Of a stretch of 5,286 nucleotides of DNA, positions 1 to 5,142 are shown piece after piece. The stretch is from assembly GCA_946479185.1 (NCBI GenBank), contig CAMLFF010000233.1, forward strand, positions 1-5,286, given 5' to 3'. Source of the stretch: an uncultured Sphingobium sp. (GTDB taxonomy: Bacteria > Pseudomonadota > Alphaproteobacteria > Sphingomonadales > Sphingomonadaceae). Each line of letters opens with the position of its first letter. Position 1 is the first letter of the stretch. A program made the translations under genes and the position numbers. Under the pieces are notes generated by a model. It was not told where the DNA came from, ran no database searches, and saw nothing but the letters and a program-made list of their open reading frames with translations.

Positions 1-784
1 TCTGCTTCACCGCCACGACGCCCTTCACCGCCATTGCCTTGGTCGCATCGAAGCTTGCCACGGTTGCGCCAAAGCGCGGAGGATGCGCCACGACGACGGT
101 GAGCGTGCCGGGCGTCCACTGATCGATCGAAAAATCGGCCTTGCCGGTCGACTTGTCGAGGCTGTCGACCCGGCCCACCGAGCGGTCCTTGCCGATGAAT
201 GAGAATTGCGCCGCATCCTTGAGCGGCACATTTTGCGGCGGCGTCAATTTTGCCGCGGCCTCCAGGAAATCGCCAAACTTGCCCTGCTTGCCGCCCGGCG
301 CGGAGAGGATGCCTTTGTTGATCGAGACCTGCTCGGGCTTCACGCCCCAGCTCTTGGCTGCGGCATTGACCAGCATCCAGCGGGCAAGCGCGCCCGCCTT
401 GCGCATCTGCATGTAGCTGTTGGCCATGGCGGTCGAGCCGCCGGTGCCCTGCAATCCCATGAAGAGATTGGCGTAGAGCTTCTGGTCGCCCGGCGCATGC
501 TCCGCGCGCATCTGCGACCAGTCGGCATCCATCTCCTCGGCGACCAGCGTGGCGAGGCCCGTGAACGGTCCTTGTCCAAACTCGATATGTTTGACGAGCA
601 CGGTCACGCTGCTGTCCGGTGCGATGCGGATGAAGGCATTGGGATCGACCGGCGGAGGCCCATTGCCCGCAGGCGGCTGCGCGCGCAGACGGCCAAAGCC
701 CATTGGCAGCAGAAAGCCGATGACGAGTGCGCCGCCACCCTGCAGGATCGCGCGGCGTGAGAGCGGCTGGAGCGCGGCGGTCAT
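1..784 (-). CDS. Molybdopterin-binding large subunit of an IorB-type molybdenum hydroxylase (N-terminal part, cut by window edge)
   Basis: This is the catalytic subunit of a xanthine dehydrogenase/aldehyde oxidase-family oxidoreductase, closest in layout to isoquinoline 1-oxidoreductase beta (IorB) and related two-subunit enzymes. Such enzymes insert an oxygen from water into a heterocycle or aldehyde using a molybdenum cofactor. Only 261 codons are visible; family members are usually over 700 residues. The N-terminus carries a Tat-type signal (S9-R10-R11-A-I-L, then a hydrophobic run to about residue 29), implying export of the folded enzyme. Family-like stretches follow: K65-H-I-E-F-G-Q-G with T-G-L-A-T-L-V-A-E-E near residues 65-84, a TGGS motif at 114-117, and G-K-A-D-F at 214-218 in the region where the a/b hammerhead domain normally begins. 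The ATG at 784 overlaps the stop of the small-subunit gene (ATGA), which suggests translational coupling. The substrate cannot be told from this part. Confidence 0.9.
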   Translation of the reverse strand, partial: MTAALQPLSRRAILQGGGALVIGFLLPMGFGRLRAQPPAGNGPPPVDPNAFIRIAPDSSVTVLVKHIEFGQGPFTGLATLVAEEMDADWSQMRAEHAPGDQKLYANLFMGLQGTGGSTAMANSYMQMRKAGALARWMLVNAAAKSWGVKPEQVSINKGILSAPGGKQGKFGDFLEAAAKLTPPQNVPLKDAAQFSFIGKDRSVGRVDSLDKSTGKADFSIDQWTPGTLTVVVAHPPRFGATVASFDATKAMAVKGVVAVKQ

Positions 785-1257
785 GCGCTTTTCTCCAGTG
801 CCTTGGCGGCATCGTGAATTGCCGAGCGAATGCGCACATAGGTTGCGCAACGGCATAGATTGCCGTTCATGGCGAGATCGATATCCCGGTCGCTCGGCTT
901 GGGTTGCTCGCGCAGGAGCGTCACCGCCGTCATGATCTGGCCGGACTGGCAATAGCCACATTGCGGAACATCATGCGCAACCCAGGCTGCCTGAATCGCC
1001 TTTGCTTCCGGGCCTTCAATGGCCTCGATCGTGGTCACATCGCCATTCACGGCGCTGATCGGCAAGGCGCATGAGCGCATCGGCTGGTCATTCACATGGA
1101 CTGTGCAGGCGCCGCACATGGCCACGCCGCACCCAAATTTCGTGCCGGTCAGGCGAAGGTCATCGCGCAGGACCCAGAGCAGTGGCGTGTCCTCATCGAC
1201 ATCGACCTGACGCTCCGCGCCATTCACCTTCAGTTTGAAAATCATGCCCATTTCCAT
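781..1257 (-). CDS. [2Fe-2S]-binding small subunit of an IorA-type molybdenum hydroxylase
   Basis: This is the electron-transfer subunit that passes electrons from the molybdenum centre through two [2Fe-2S] clusters. From the first ATG it is 158 residues, the usual size for the IorA/CoxS family. The plant-ferredoxin-type cluster is shown by C43, C48, C51 and C63 (motif CGVAMCGAC). The second, helical-domain cluster is shown by C100 and C103 (QCGYC) with C135 and C137 (LCRC). All eight ligands are present. It has no signal peptide of its own, so it probably leaves the cell bound to the Tat-targeted large subunit encoded next. No FAD-binding medium subunit is seen downstream in the visible part, which fits the two-subunit, cytochrome-linked branch. 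Three in-frame ATGs lie at 1257, 1251 and 1245. The one at 1245 has the best-spaced purine signal (GGA seven bases upstream) and gives 154 residues, so it may be the true start. Confidence 0.93.
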   Translation of the reverse strand: MEMGMIFKLKVNGAERQVDVDEDTPLLWVLRDDLRLTGTKFGCGVAMCGACTVHVNDQPMRSCALPISAVNGDVTTIEAIEGPEAKAIQAAWVAHDVPQCGYCQSGQIMTAVTLLREQPKPSDRDIDLAMNGNLCRCATYVRIRSAIHDAAKALEKSA

Positions 1258-1448
1258 CCGACAGGGGGATTAGTCCTAGAATGCTACGCTTCTACCTGCC
1301 CTCTGCACAAGCAATGTTGATGGCTTGGGCAGATATTTCCCTCCCGCTCGCGCGCGCCACACGCAACATTCTCAAAAGCTTCCACTTTTGCGCCGAGTTG
1401 AAGCGATCACGACGCGCAGGAGTCACATTCCCCCGTCAATGGTTAACG

Positions 1449-1490
1449 GCTGGCGGCCCGCCGCCCCCTCATTCTCGCGGTGCCGCCAGC
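1449..1490 (+). repeat. Inverted repeat followed by a T run in the PEP-CTERM gene leader
   Basis: GCTGGCGG at 1449-1456 is perfectly complementary to CCGCCAGC at 1483-1490, with 26 bases between them. The right arm is followed at once by TTTT (1491-1494), and the Shine-Dalgarno sequence begins three bases later. The layout is like a weak intrinsic terminator or attenuator placed immediately before the ribosome binding site. The arms are seen directly; a regulatory role is inference, and the large loop lowers the stability. Confidence 0.4.
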
Positions 1491-1496
1491 TTTTCT

Positions 1497-1503
1497 GTGG
1501 GAG
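1497..1503 (+). promoter_or_regulatory. Ribosome binding site that fixes the PEP-CTERM start
   Basis: GTGGGAG contains the Shine-Dalgarno core GGGAG (1499-1503), six bases before the ATG at 1510. An earlier in-frame ATG at 1480 has no such site, and it would place ten non-signal-like residues before the signal peptide. The start at 1510 is therefore preferred. Confidence 0.7.
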
Positions 1504-1509
1504 AATATA

Positions 1510-2154
1510 ATGAATTTCGTGAAACTTTCGGCGCTCGCCCTTGCTGCGTTCGCGGCGACTGGCGCTCAGGCCGCCACCTATACGGAAGGCTTTGATGCCC
1601 CCTTCGCCGATTGGGAGACCAACTGGTTCGGCACGCAGTCCAATGCGCAAAATTATTATGTCTCGGAATATCCCGGCACCAGCACCAGCTATCAGGGCGC
1701 ATCCGATGTCTCCGGTCTTTGGCTCACCGATGGCGATAGCTATCGCGACGGTGGCGATTATGGCCTTATCAACATCAATTTTGATGCGGCCTTCGGTGCA
1801 TCGCTGACCTCGTTCAGCATGGATGTGACCACTGCGCTGCCAAGCGGCGCTGCGCTGACCTTCTTCGACATGGCCGGCGCGGAGCTCGCGTCATTCCTGG
1901 TGCCGGAATCGCCGCATTCGCTTAATTGGACGCCCATCGGTTACACCAATGTCTCGGTGACCTCCACCAACGGCATTGGCGGCTTCCGCTTCACGAACGC
2001 TGCGCAGGGCAGCACCATTGTCGACAATCTCGTCGCCGTGACAGCGCCGGTTCCAGAGCCTGCGACCTGGGCGATGATGATGATCGGCTTCGGCGCGATG
2101 GGCGCGACGCTGCGTCGTCGTGGCAAGCTCAGCGCGACCGTGCGCTTTGCCTGA
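1510..2154 (+). CDS. PEPxxWA-CTERM sorting-domain secreted protein
   Basis: This is a 214-residue exported protein with the tripartite C-terminal signal recognised by exosortase-type sorting systems. Residues 1-22 are a Sec signal peptide (K5, a hydrophobic core, then A-Q-A-A, with cleavage likely around residue 21). The middle, about 23-175, is rich in Gly, Ser, Thr and aromatic residues, has no cysteine, and looks like a beta-sandwich extracellular domain; I cannot name its family. The C-terminus has P182-E183-P184-A-T-W187-A188, a hydrophobic segment to about residue 200 (MMMIGFGAMGA), then R202-R203-R204 and a ten-residue tail ending V-R-F-A. By analogy the protein is exported, cut near the PEP motif and anchored or released at the cell surface, possibly with exopolysaccharide. 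No exosortase gene is in the window. An intrinsic terminator follows at 2165-2202. Confidence 0.9.
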   Translation: MNFVKLSALALAAFAATGAQAATYTEGFDAPFADWETNWFGTQSNAQNYYVSEYPGTSTSYQGASDVSGLWLTDGDSYRDGGDYGLININFDAAFGASLTSFSMDVTTALPSGAALTFFDMAGAELASFLVPESPHSLNWTPIGYTNVSVTSTNGIGGFRFTNAAQGSTIVDNLVAVTAPVPEPATWAMMMIGFGAMGATLRRRGKLSATVRFA

Positions 2155-2164
2155 ATGACATAGA

Positions 2165-2202
2165 TGGCGCTGGTTGCCAGATGGTCGCCAGCGTCACTTT
2201 TT
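2165..2202 (+). terminator. Intrinsic terminator of the PEP-CTERM gene
   Basis: TGGCGCTGG (2165-2173) pairs with CCAGCGTCA (2188-2196), allowing one G-U pair, to give a 9-base stem closed by a 14-base loop. The stem is followed by C and then five T residues (2198-2202). It lies 11 bases past the stop of the plus-strand gene. It overlaps the last codons of the converging minus-strand gene, and the opposite strand has no T run after the stem, so it should act mainly on the plus strand. Confidence 0.75.
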
Positions 2203-2868
2203 GGGGAATATCTGCGTCCAGCGCGCGTCCAGGCGCTTTTGAGCATCGCCGCTTTTTACCCGGCTGACCAGTGAGAGGCCGCGCAGCGTGACACTGTGAC
2301 CGGCCAGCAGGCGCCCCGAGATCGTGTAGCCAATGTCGTAAATCGCGACATCCTCATAAGCGGCACCATTTACCAGAAAGCGCGTGGTGATCGCGACGGG
2401 AAGCCGCTCGTCCCCGCGGCTGTCATCGGGCAGGCCTGCTTCGTTGCGCGCCTTTTTGAGTGCGCGATCAAACCAGCCCGCCTCGATGCGTGGTTCGCCG
2501 GTCGTCTCGGCAGGGTCTGCGCCGAGCGCGGATGGGAAGCTGATGGTCTGGCTCTGCACCAGCTGGTCTGCCGAGCCGGGCTTGAGCGATAATTCGCGCT
2601 CGCCCGACGCGGTCGCGGTCAGCGCCAGTGTTCCAGCGCGAGTCGAGGCCTGCTGCGCTTCTTGCGCTTTGGTCGCTTCGCTATCGCTGCGCTCGGTCCA
2701 GCTATTCCAAAGCGTGAGGGCGGAAATCATGACGGCGGCCACCGCGAGCACTTCACCCAGCGTAATCCACCGCCGCCGGATCGCTGCTGCTTCGATCGCG
2801 CGTGCCTCCGTCTTCGCATCGGGAGCAGGCTGCGTTGCGGGTTTGGTCTTGAGGGGGTCGTCACTCAT
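2194..2868 (-). CDS. Single-pass membrane-anchored protein of unknown function
   Basis: I do not recognise this 224-residue protein. It has a polar, proline- and alanine-rich N-terminal tail (1-30), an R31-R32-R33 cluster, and one transmembrane segment at about residues 34-54 (W-I-T-L-G-E-V to A-L-T-L-W). A charged, Ala/Glu/Gln-rich stretch at 57-76 could be a short helix or coiled coil. The rest (about 77-224) is soluble, with alternating hydrophobic residues suggesting beta structure. The positive cluster before the membrane segment predicts an inside N-terminus and a periplasmic C-terminal domain. No cysteines or catalytic motifs stand out. The start at 2868 is chosen because GGA lies eight bases upstream; an ATG at 2913 would add 15 residues without a ribosome binding site. 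The gene converges on the PEP-CTERM gene and diverges from the GNAT-nitrilase gene, so it seems to be transcribed alone. Confidence 0.75.
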   Translation of the reverse strand: MSDDPLKTKPATQPAPDAKTEARAIEAAAIRRRWITLGEVLAVAAVMISALTLWNSWTERSDSEATKAQEAQQASTRAGTLALTATASGERELSLKPGSADQLVQSQTISFPSALGADPAETTGEPRIEAGWFDRALKKARNEAGLPDDSRGDERLPVAITTRFLVNGAAYEDVAIYDIGYTISGRLLAGHSVTLRGLSLVSRVKSGDAQKRLDARWTQIFPKK

Positions 2869-2908
2869 CAGTCTGTTCCATACTCGGCTCGACTTGCTCT
2901 GGCCTGAA

Positions 2909-2966
2909 CGCATGGACAGGGCGCATGGACACTGCCCAGCGCTGCGCTATATCGCACGCATGGTCA
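2909..2966 (+). repeat. Three copies of a 10-base direct repeat in a divergent promoter region
   Basis: CGCATGGACA occurs perfectly at 2909-2918 and 2922-2931, and with one mismatch (CGCATGGTCA) at 2957-2966. The last copy contains the proposed start codon of the GNAT-nitrilase gene. The second copy overlaps the candidate -35 element. Together they span most of the 91-base gap between two diverging genes. They could be binding sites for a regulator or just short local duplications. Confidence 0.5.
2926..2953 (+). promoter_or_regulatory. Candidate promoter for a leaderless GNAT-nitrilase transcript
   Basis: TGGACA (2926-2931) matches the -35 consensus at five of six positions. It is followed after 16 bases by TATATC (2948-2953), which matches the -10 consensus at four of six. 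The -10 box ends six bases before the A of the ATG at 2960, so transcription would begin at or next to the start codon. This agrees with the lack of any Shine-Dalgarno sequence there. An 8-base palindrome (CAGCGCTG, 2937-2944) sits in the spacer. Confidence 0.4.
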
Positions 2967-4531
2967 ACACACAGGCAAAGCTCGTCGTCCGCCCGGCAAC
3001 CTTGCGCGATTCCCGCGCGATCGCCCGGCTCTCCACCAAAGTCTATGGCAAGACCGAGGGCATGTCCGCCGCGCATGTGCGCGGGCAGATCAATAATTTC
3101 CCGGAAGGGCAATTCGTCGCGGAATATGAAGGCGCGATCGTTGGCCATTGCGCCACCATGATCGTGTCGCACGAGGTTGCCTTCGCCCCGCACAGCTGGA
3201 GCGAAATCACCGGCGACGGCTTTGCAACCCGCCATGATCCTGATGGCGATGTGCTGTACGGCATGGAAGTGTGCGTCGATCCGGAATTTCGCCGCCTGCG
3301 CATCGGCCAGCGTTTTTACCGCAAACGGCAGGAACTGTGCCAATATTTTGAGCTCAAGGGCATCGCCTTTGGTGGTCGCTTGCCCGGCTATGCCCGCCGC
3401 CGCCGCGAATATCCCGATCCGCAAACCTATCTCGATGCCGTGATCGAGCGGAAGTTGCGCGATCCGGTCATCGCCTTCCATGTCGCGCATGGGTTCCAGC
3501 CGCAGGGCGTGCTGGCGGACTATCTCCCCGGCGATGTGGAGAGTGGCGGCAATGGCGTGCTCATGTTCTGGCCCAATCCCTTGGCGCCCGAGGCGCTGAA
3601 GGGGCGCAAGCATGATACGAAGCATAAATTGCCCGCCTCAGTGCGCGTGGCGACGGTGCAGTTCCAGATGCGCGGCATCACCAAGATCGAGCAATTTGAA
3701 GAGCAGGTCGAATATTTCGTCGATGTCGCATCGGATTATCGCGCTGATTTCGTGGTGTTTCCAGAGCTGTTCACGCTGGAATTGCTCTCCATCTCCAAGG
3801 CCAAGCTCGCGCCTGCCGAGGCAATCGAGAAGGTCTCCGACTATACGGAGCGCTATTGCGCCTTCATGGAGAAGCTGGCGGTCAGCTATAATATCAACAT
3901 CATCGGCGGCTCCCATCCCACGCGGGTTGAGAATGGCGAGATCCGCAACATCAGCTATGTGTTCCTGCGCGATGGATCGATGCACACGCAGGAGAAATTG
4001 CACCCAACGCCATCCGAGCGGCGCTGGTGGAACATCAAGGGCGGCTATGGTGCCGACGCGATCCAGACCGACTGCGGCCCGATCGGCGTGATGATCTGCT
4101 ATGATTCGGAATTTCCGGAAATGGCGCGGCATCTGGTCAATCAGGGCGCGCTATTGCTGTTTGTGCCCTTCTGCACCGATGAGCGACGTGGTTACCTGCG
4201 CGTGCGCTACTGCTGCCAGGCCCGCGCGGTCGAGAATCAATGCTATGTCATCACCTCCGGCGTGGTCGGCAATCTGCCCAATGTCGAGAATATGGACATT
4301 CATTATGCCGAGAGCGCGATCCTCACGCCCTCGGACTTCCCCTTTGCGCGCGATGGCGTGGCGGCCGATACGGCGGCGAATACGGAAACCATCGCCATTG
4401 CCGATCTCTCGCTCGATGATCTGCTCACCAGCCGCCAGAGCGGCGCGGTGCAAAATCTCAAGGATCGGCGCTTCGATCTCTATCGCGTGGCATGGAAAGA
4501 CCAGAGCGGACGCAGCCGCAGCGCAAAATGA
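2960..4531 (+). CDS. Bifunctional GNAT acetyltransferase-like / nitrilase-superfamily carbon-nitrogen hydrolase
   Basis: This is a 523-residue two-domain protein. Residues about 8-175 form a GNAT-like domain; the acetyl-CoA-binding region is seen as V104-C-V-D-P-E-F-R-R-L-R-I-G116-Q, a variant of the usual R/Q-x-x-G-x-G/A loop. Residues about 227-505 form a carbon-nitrogen hydrolase domain with the expected triad: E269 in FPELF, K346 in EKLHPTPSE, and nucleophile C380 in MICYDSEFPE. E353 may be the additional conserved glutamate of the superfamily. Such proteins hydrolyse or transfer amide or nitrile groups, and a nitrilase branch fused to a RimI-like domain is an established group whose substrate, as far as I know, is unsettled. 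No signal peptide is seen, so the protein is probably cytoplasmic. The frame stays open upstream to 2384, but that stretch is antisense to another gene. The start at 2960 is chosen because the GNAT fold begins within a few residues (KLVVRPATLRDSRAIARL). No ribosome binding site precedes it. Confidence 0.9.
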   Translation: MVNTQAKLVVRPATLRDSRAIARLSTKVYGKTEGMSAAHVRGQINNFPEGQFVAEYEGAIVGHCATMIVSHEVAFAPHSWSEITGDGFATRHDPDGDVLYGMEVCVDPEFRRLRIGQRFYRKRQELCQYFELKGIAFGGRLPGYARRRREYPDPQTYLDAVIERKLRDPVIAFHVAHGFQPQGVLADYLPGDVESGGNGVLMFWPNPLAPEALKGRKHDTKHKLPASVRVATVQFQMRGITKIEQFEEQVEYFVDVASDYRADFVVFPELFTLELLSISKAKLAPAEAIEKVSDYTERYCAFMEKLAVSYNINIIGGSHPTRVENGEIRNISYVFLRDGSMHTQEKLHPTPSERRWWNIKGGYGADAIQTDCGPIGVMICYDSEFPEMARHLVNQGALLLFVPFCTDERRGYLRVRYCCQARAVENQCYVITSGVVGNLPNVENMDIHYAESAILTPSDFPFARDGVAADTAANTETIAIADLSLDDLLTSRQSGAVQNLKDRRFDLYRVAWKDQSGRSRSAK

Positions 4532-4574
4532 GGGTTAACGAAGCGACCAGCGCCCGCATTTTTGCGACGCATTC

Positions 4575-4642
4575 GCTACAGGGGCTTGACGGTTGGCAGA
4601 CAGCTTCTATCGTCCCGGTCCGGCGGCCATCGCCCCTGTAGC
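4575..4642. repeat. Perfect 11-base inverted repeat bracketing the candidate HU promoter
   Basis: GCTACAGGGGC (4575-4585) is the exact reverse complement of GCCCCTGTAGC (4632-4642), with 46 bases between them. The left arm directly abuts the TTGACG -35 candidate. The right arm falls just after the expected transcription start. There is no T run after the right arm, so it is not a standard terminator for the upstream gene. A paired operator for a looping regulator, or a long RNA hairpin, are the simplest readings. Confidence 0.6.
4586..4613 (+). promoter_or_regulatory. Candidate sigma-70-type promoter of the HU gene
   Basis: TTGACG (4586-4591) matches the -35 consensus at five of six positions. 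It is followed after 16 bases by TATCGT (4608-4613), a four-of-six match to the -10 consensus. This predicts a start near 4620 and a leader of about 114 bases before the HU start codon. It is the best pair I can find in the 202 bases between the nitrilase stop and HU. Confidence 0.45.
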
Positions 4643-4671
4643 ATAGTCCATCGCGCATCTGTGCGTCAGGT

Positions 4672-4694
4672 GATGGACGTTTTCCAACGTCATC
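4672..4694 (+). promoter_or_regulatory. Stem-loop in the HU leader
   Basis: GACGTT (4676-4681) pairs perfectly with AACGTC (4686-4691) around a TTCC tetraloop. GAT (4672-4674) and ATC (4692-4694) extend the stem to nine base pairs with a single bulged G at 4675. It ends 24 bases before the Shine-Dalgarno sequence. It could stabilise the mRNA or affect translation; as DNA it could be a protein-binding dyad. Confidence 0.4.
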
Positions 4695-4718
4695 GCTATG
4701 GCGCCGAGTTCATTCAAC

Positions 4719-4724
4719 AAAGGA
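4719..4724 (+). promoter_or_regulatory. HU ribosome binding site
   Basis: AAAGGA lies nine bases before the ATG at 4734 and fixes the start of the HU gene. Confidence 0.75.
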
Positions 4725-4733
4725 TAGTTTCTC

Positions 4734-5009
4734 ATGAACAACAGCGATCTTGCCGACACCCTGGCAGCTGCCAATGACATCACCAAGGCAGATGCCCGTA
4801 AGCTGGTCGACGGTGTATTCGCCGCGATCGCCGATGCTGCTGCCAAGGGTGAAGAAGTTTCGCTGAACGGCTTCGGCAAGTTCAAGGTCAAGGACACGCC
4901 AGCCCGTGAAGGCCGCAATCCTTCGACCGGCGCGACGATCCAGATCGCTGCTGCCAAGAAGCTGAGCTTCGCGCCTGCCAAGGCTGTGAAAGACAAGCTG
5001 AACGGCTAA
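4734..5009 (+). CDS. hup: HU family histone-like DNA-binding protein
   Basis: This 91-residue protein is the standard length for HU/IHF-family proteins, which work as dimers that bend and compact DNA with little sequence preference. The N-terminal helical part (about 1-42) has the usual pattern beginning M-N-N-S-D-L-A and I-T-K-A-D-A. It is followed by the conserved turn S43-L-N-G-F-G-K-F50 and the DNA-gripping beta arm with G60-R-N-P-S-T-G66. The C-terminal helix is F79-A-P-A-K-A-V-K. The GRNPSTG arm and the lack of IHF-specific features favour HU over IHF. The gene stands alone, with its own leader and candidate promoter upstream and a hairpin 11 bases after the stop. It uses common GC-ending codons, as expected of a strongly expressed gene. 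Confidence 0.96.
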   Translation: MNNSDLADTLAAANDITKADARKLVDGVFAAIADAAAKGEEVSLNGFGKFKVKDTPAREGRNPSTGATIQIAAAKKLSFAPAKAVKDKLNG

Positions 5010-5020
5010 TCAACGGGCTG

Positions 5021-5044
5021 GCGCCTTGCCACCCGGCGAGGCGC
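5021..5044 (+). terminator. Strong hairpin after HU, terminator-like but without a T run
   Basis: GCGCCTTGCC (5021-5030) pairs with GGCGAGGCGC (5035-5044) in ten consecutive pairs, one of them G-U, around an ACCC tetraloop. It begins 11 bases past the HU stop. No T stretch follows, so it may mark the 3' end of the mRNA by protecting it, or work with another termination mode, rather than be a classic intrinsic terminator. Confidence 0.5.
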
Positions 5045-5069
5045 TGCCATTGAGAGCTTGCTCCGATTT

Positions 5070-5109
5070 AACTGGCTCAAACATCTGCTTGCAGGCGTTT
5101 GGGCCAGTT
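5070..5109 (+). repeat. Long 13-pair hairpin downstream of HU
   Basis: AACTGGCTCAAAC (5070-5082) pairs with GTTTGGGCCAGTT (5097-5109) along all 13 positions, with one G-U pair (5077 with 5102). The 14-base loop contains a small CTGC/GCAG self-complement. Only TTT and TTTG clusters follow, so it is at best a weak terminator on the plus strand. A small RNA, an mRNA 3' end or a repeated intergenic element are alternatives. Confidence 0.5.
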
Positions 5110-5119
5110 TGCGTTTGTA

Positions 5120-5142
5120 GCGGGATTGTCCTGCCTTCCCGC
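5120..5142 (+). repeat. Short third inverted repeat downstream of HU
   Basis: GCGGGA (5120-5125) and TCCCGC (5137-5142) are perfect complements separated by 11 bases. It follows the 13-pair hairpin after ten bases. On its own a 6-base stem in GC-rich DNA is unremarkable; it is listed because it continues the run of hairpins. The remaining bases up to 5245 show no gene and no clear promoter. Confidence 0.3.

Larger units (their letters stand above)
1258..1509. other. Divergent intergenic region between the molybdenum hydroxylase operon and the PEP-CTERM gene
   Basis: These 252 bases must hold the promoters for two diverging units, but I could not identify a convincing -35/-10 pair for either. 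No sigma-54-type TGGC-N8-TTGC element is seen, although such promoters are known upstream of PEP-CTERM genes in some other bacteria. A 6-base inverted repeat (CTGCCC at 1296-1301, GGGCAG at 1327-1332) lies in the leader of the minus-strand operon. A longer stem lies just before the PEP-CTERM gene and is listed separately. I see no credible gene in this stretch apart from a possible short leader frame at 1439-1510. Confidence 0.6.

Noticed and set aside
206..760. 184-residue plus-strand open frame
   Set aside because: It is antisense to the clearly coding molybdopterin subunit gene, has an arginine- and histidine-rich shadow composition, and has no family motif.
1277..1310. Possible minus-strand promoter for the molybdenum hydroxylase operon (TTGTGC, 18 bases, TAGCAT)
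   Set aside because: Only three of six and four of six consensus matches with a long spacer; this is within chance for a 250-base spacer.
2384..2959. 192-codon upstream extension of the GNAT-nitrilase frame
   Set aside because: The extension runs antisense to the membrane-anchored protein gene, is Ser/Arg-rich and unlike any domain. The GNAT fold begins naturally after 2960.
2861..3625. 254-residue minus-strand open frame ending next to the start of the membrane-anchored protein gene
   Set aside because: It lies opposite the GNAT domain, whose motifs are unmistakable. High-GC codon use opens long antisense frames, and this one shows no recognisable domain.
3638..4132. 164-residue minus-strand open frame
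   Set aside because: It is antisense to the nitrilase catalytic region and has no motif of its own.
4550..4575. T run (4559-4563) after the nitrilase stop as an intrinsic terminator
   Set aside because: The five T residues are not preceded by a stable stem; only a 4-base CGCA/TGCG pair flanks them.
4666..4777. Open frame from ATG 4673 overlapping the start of HU
   Set aside because: It runs out of frame into the HU gene and its residues have no protein-like pattern. HU has its own well-placed ribosome binding site.
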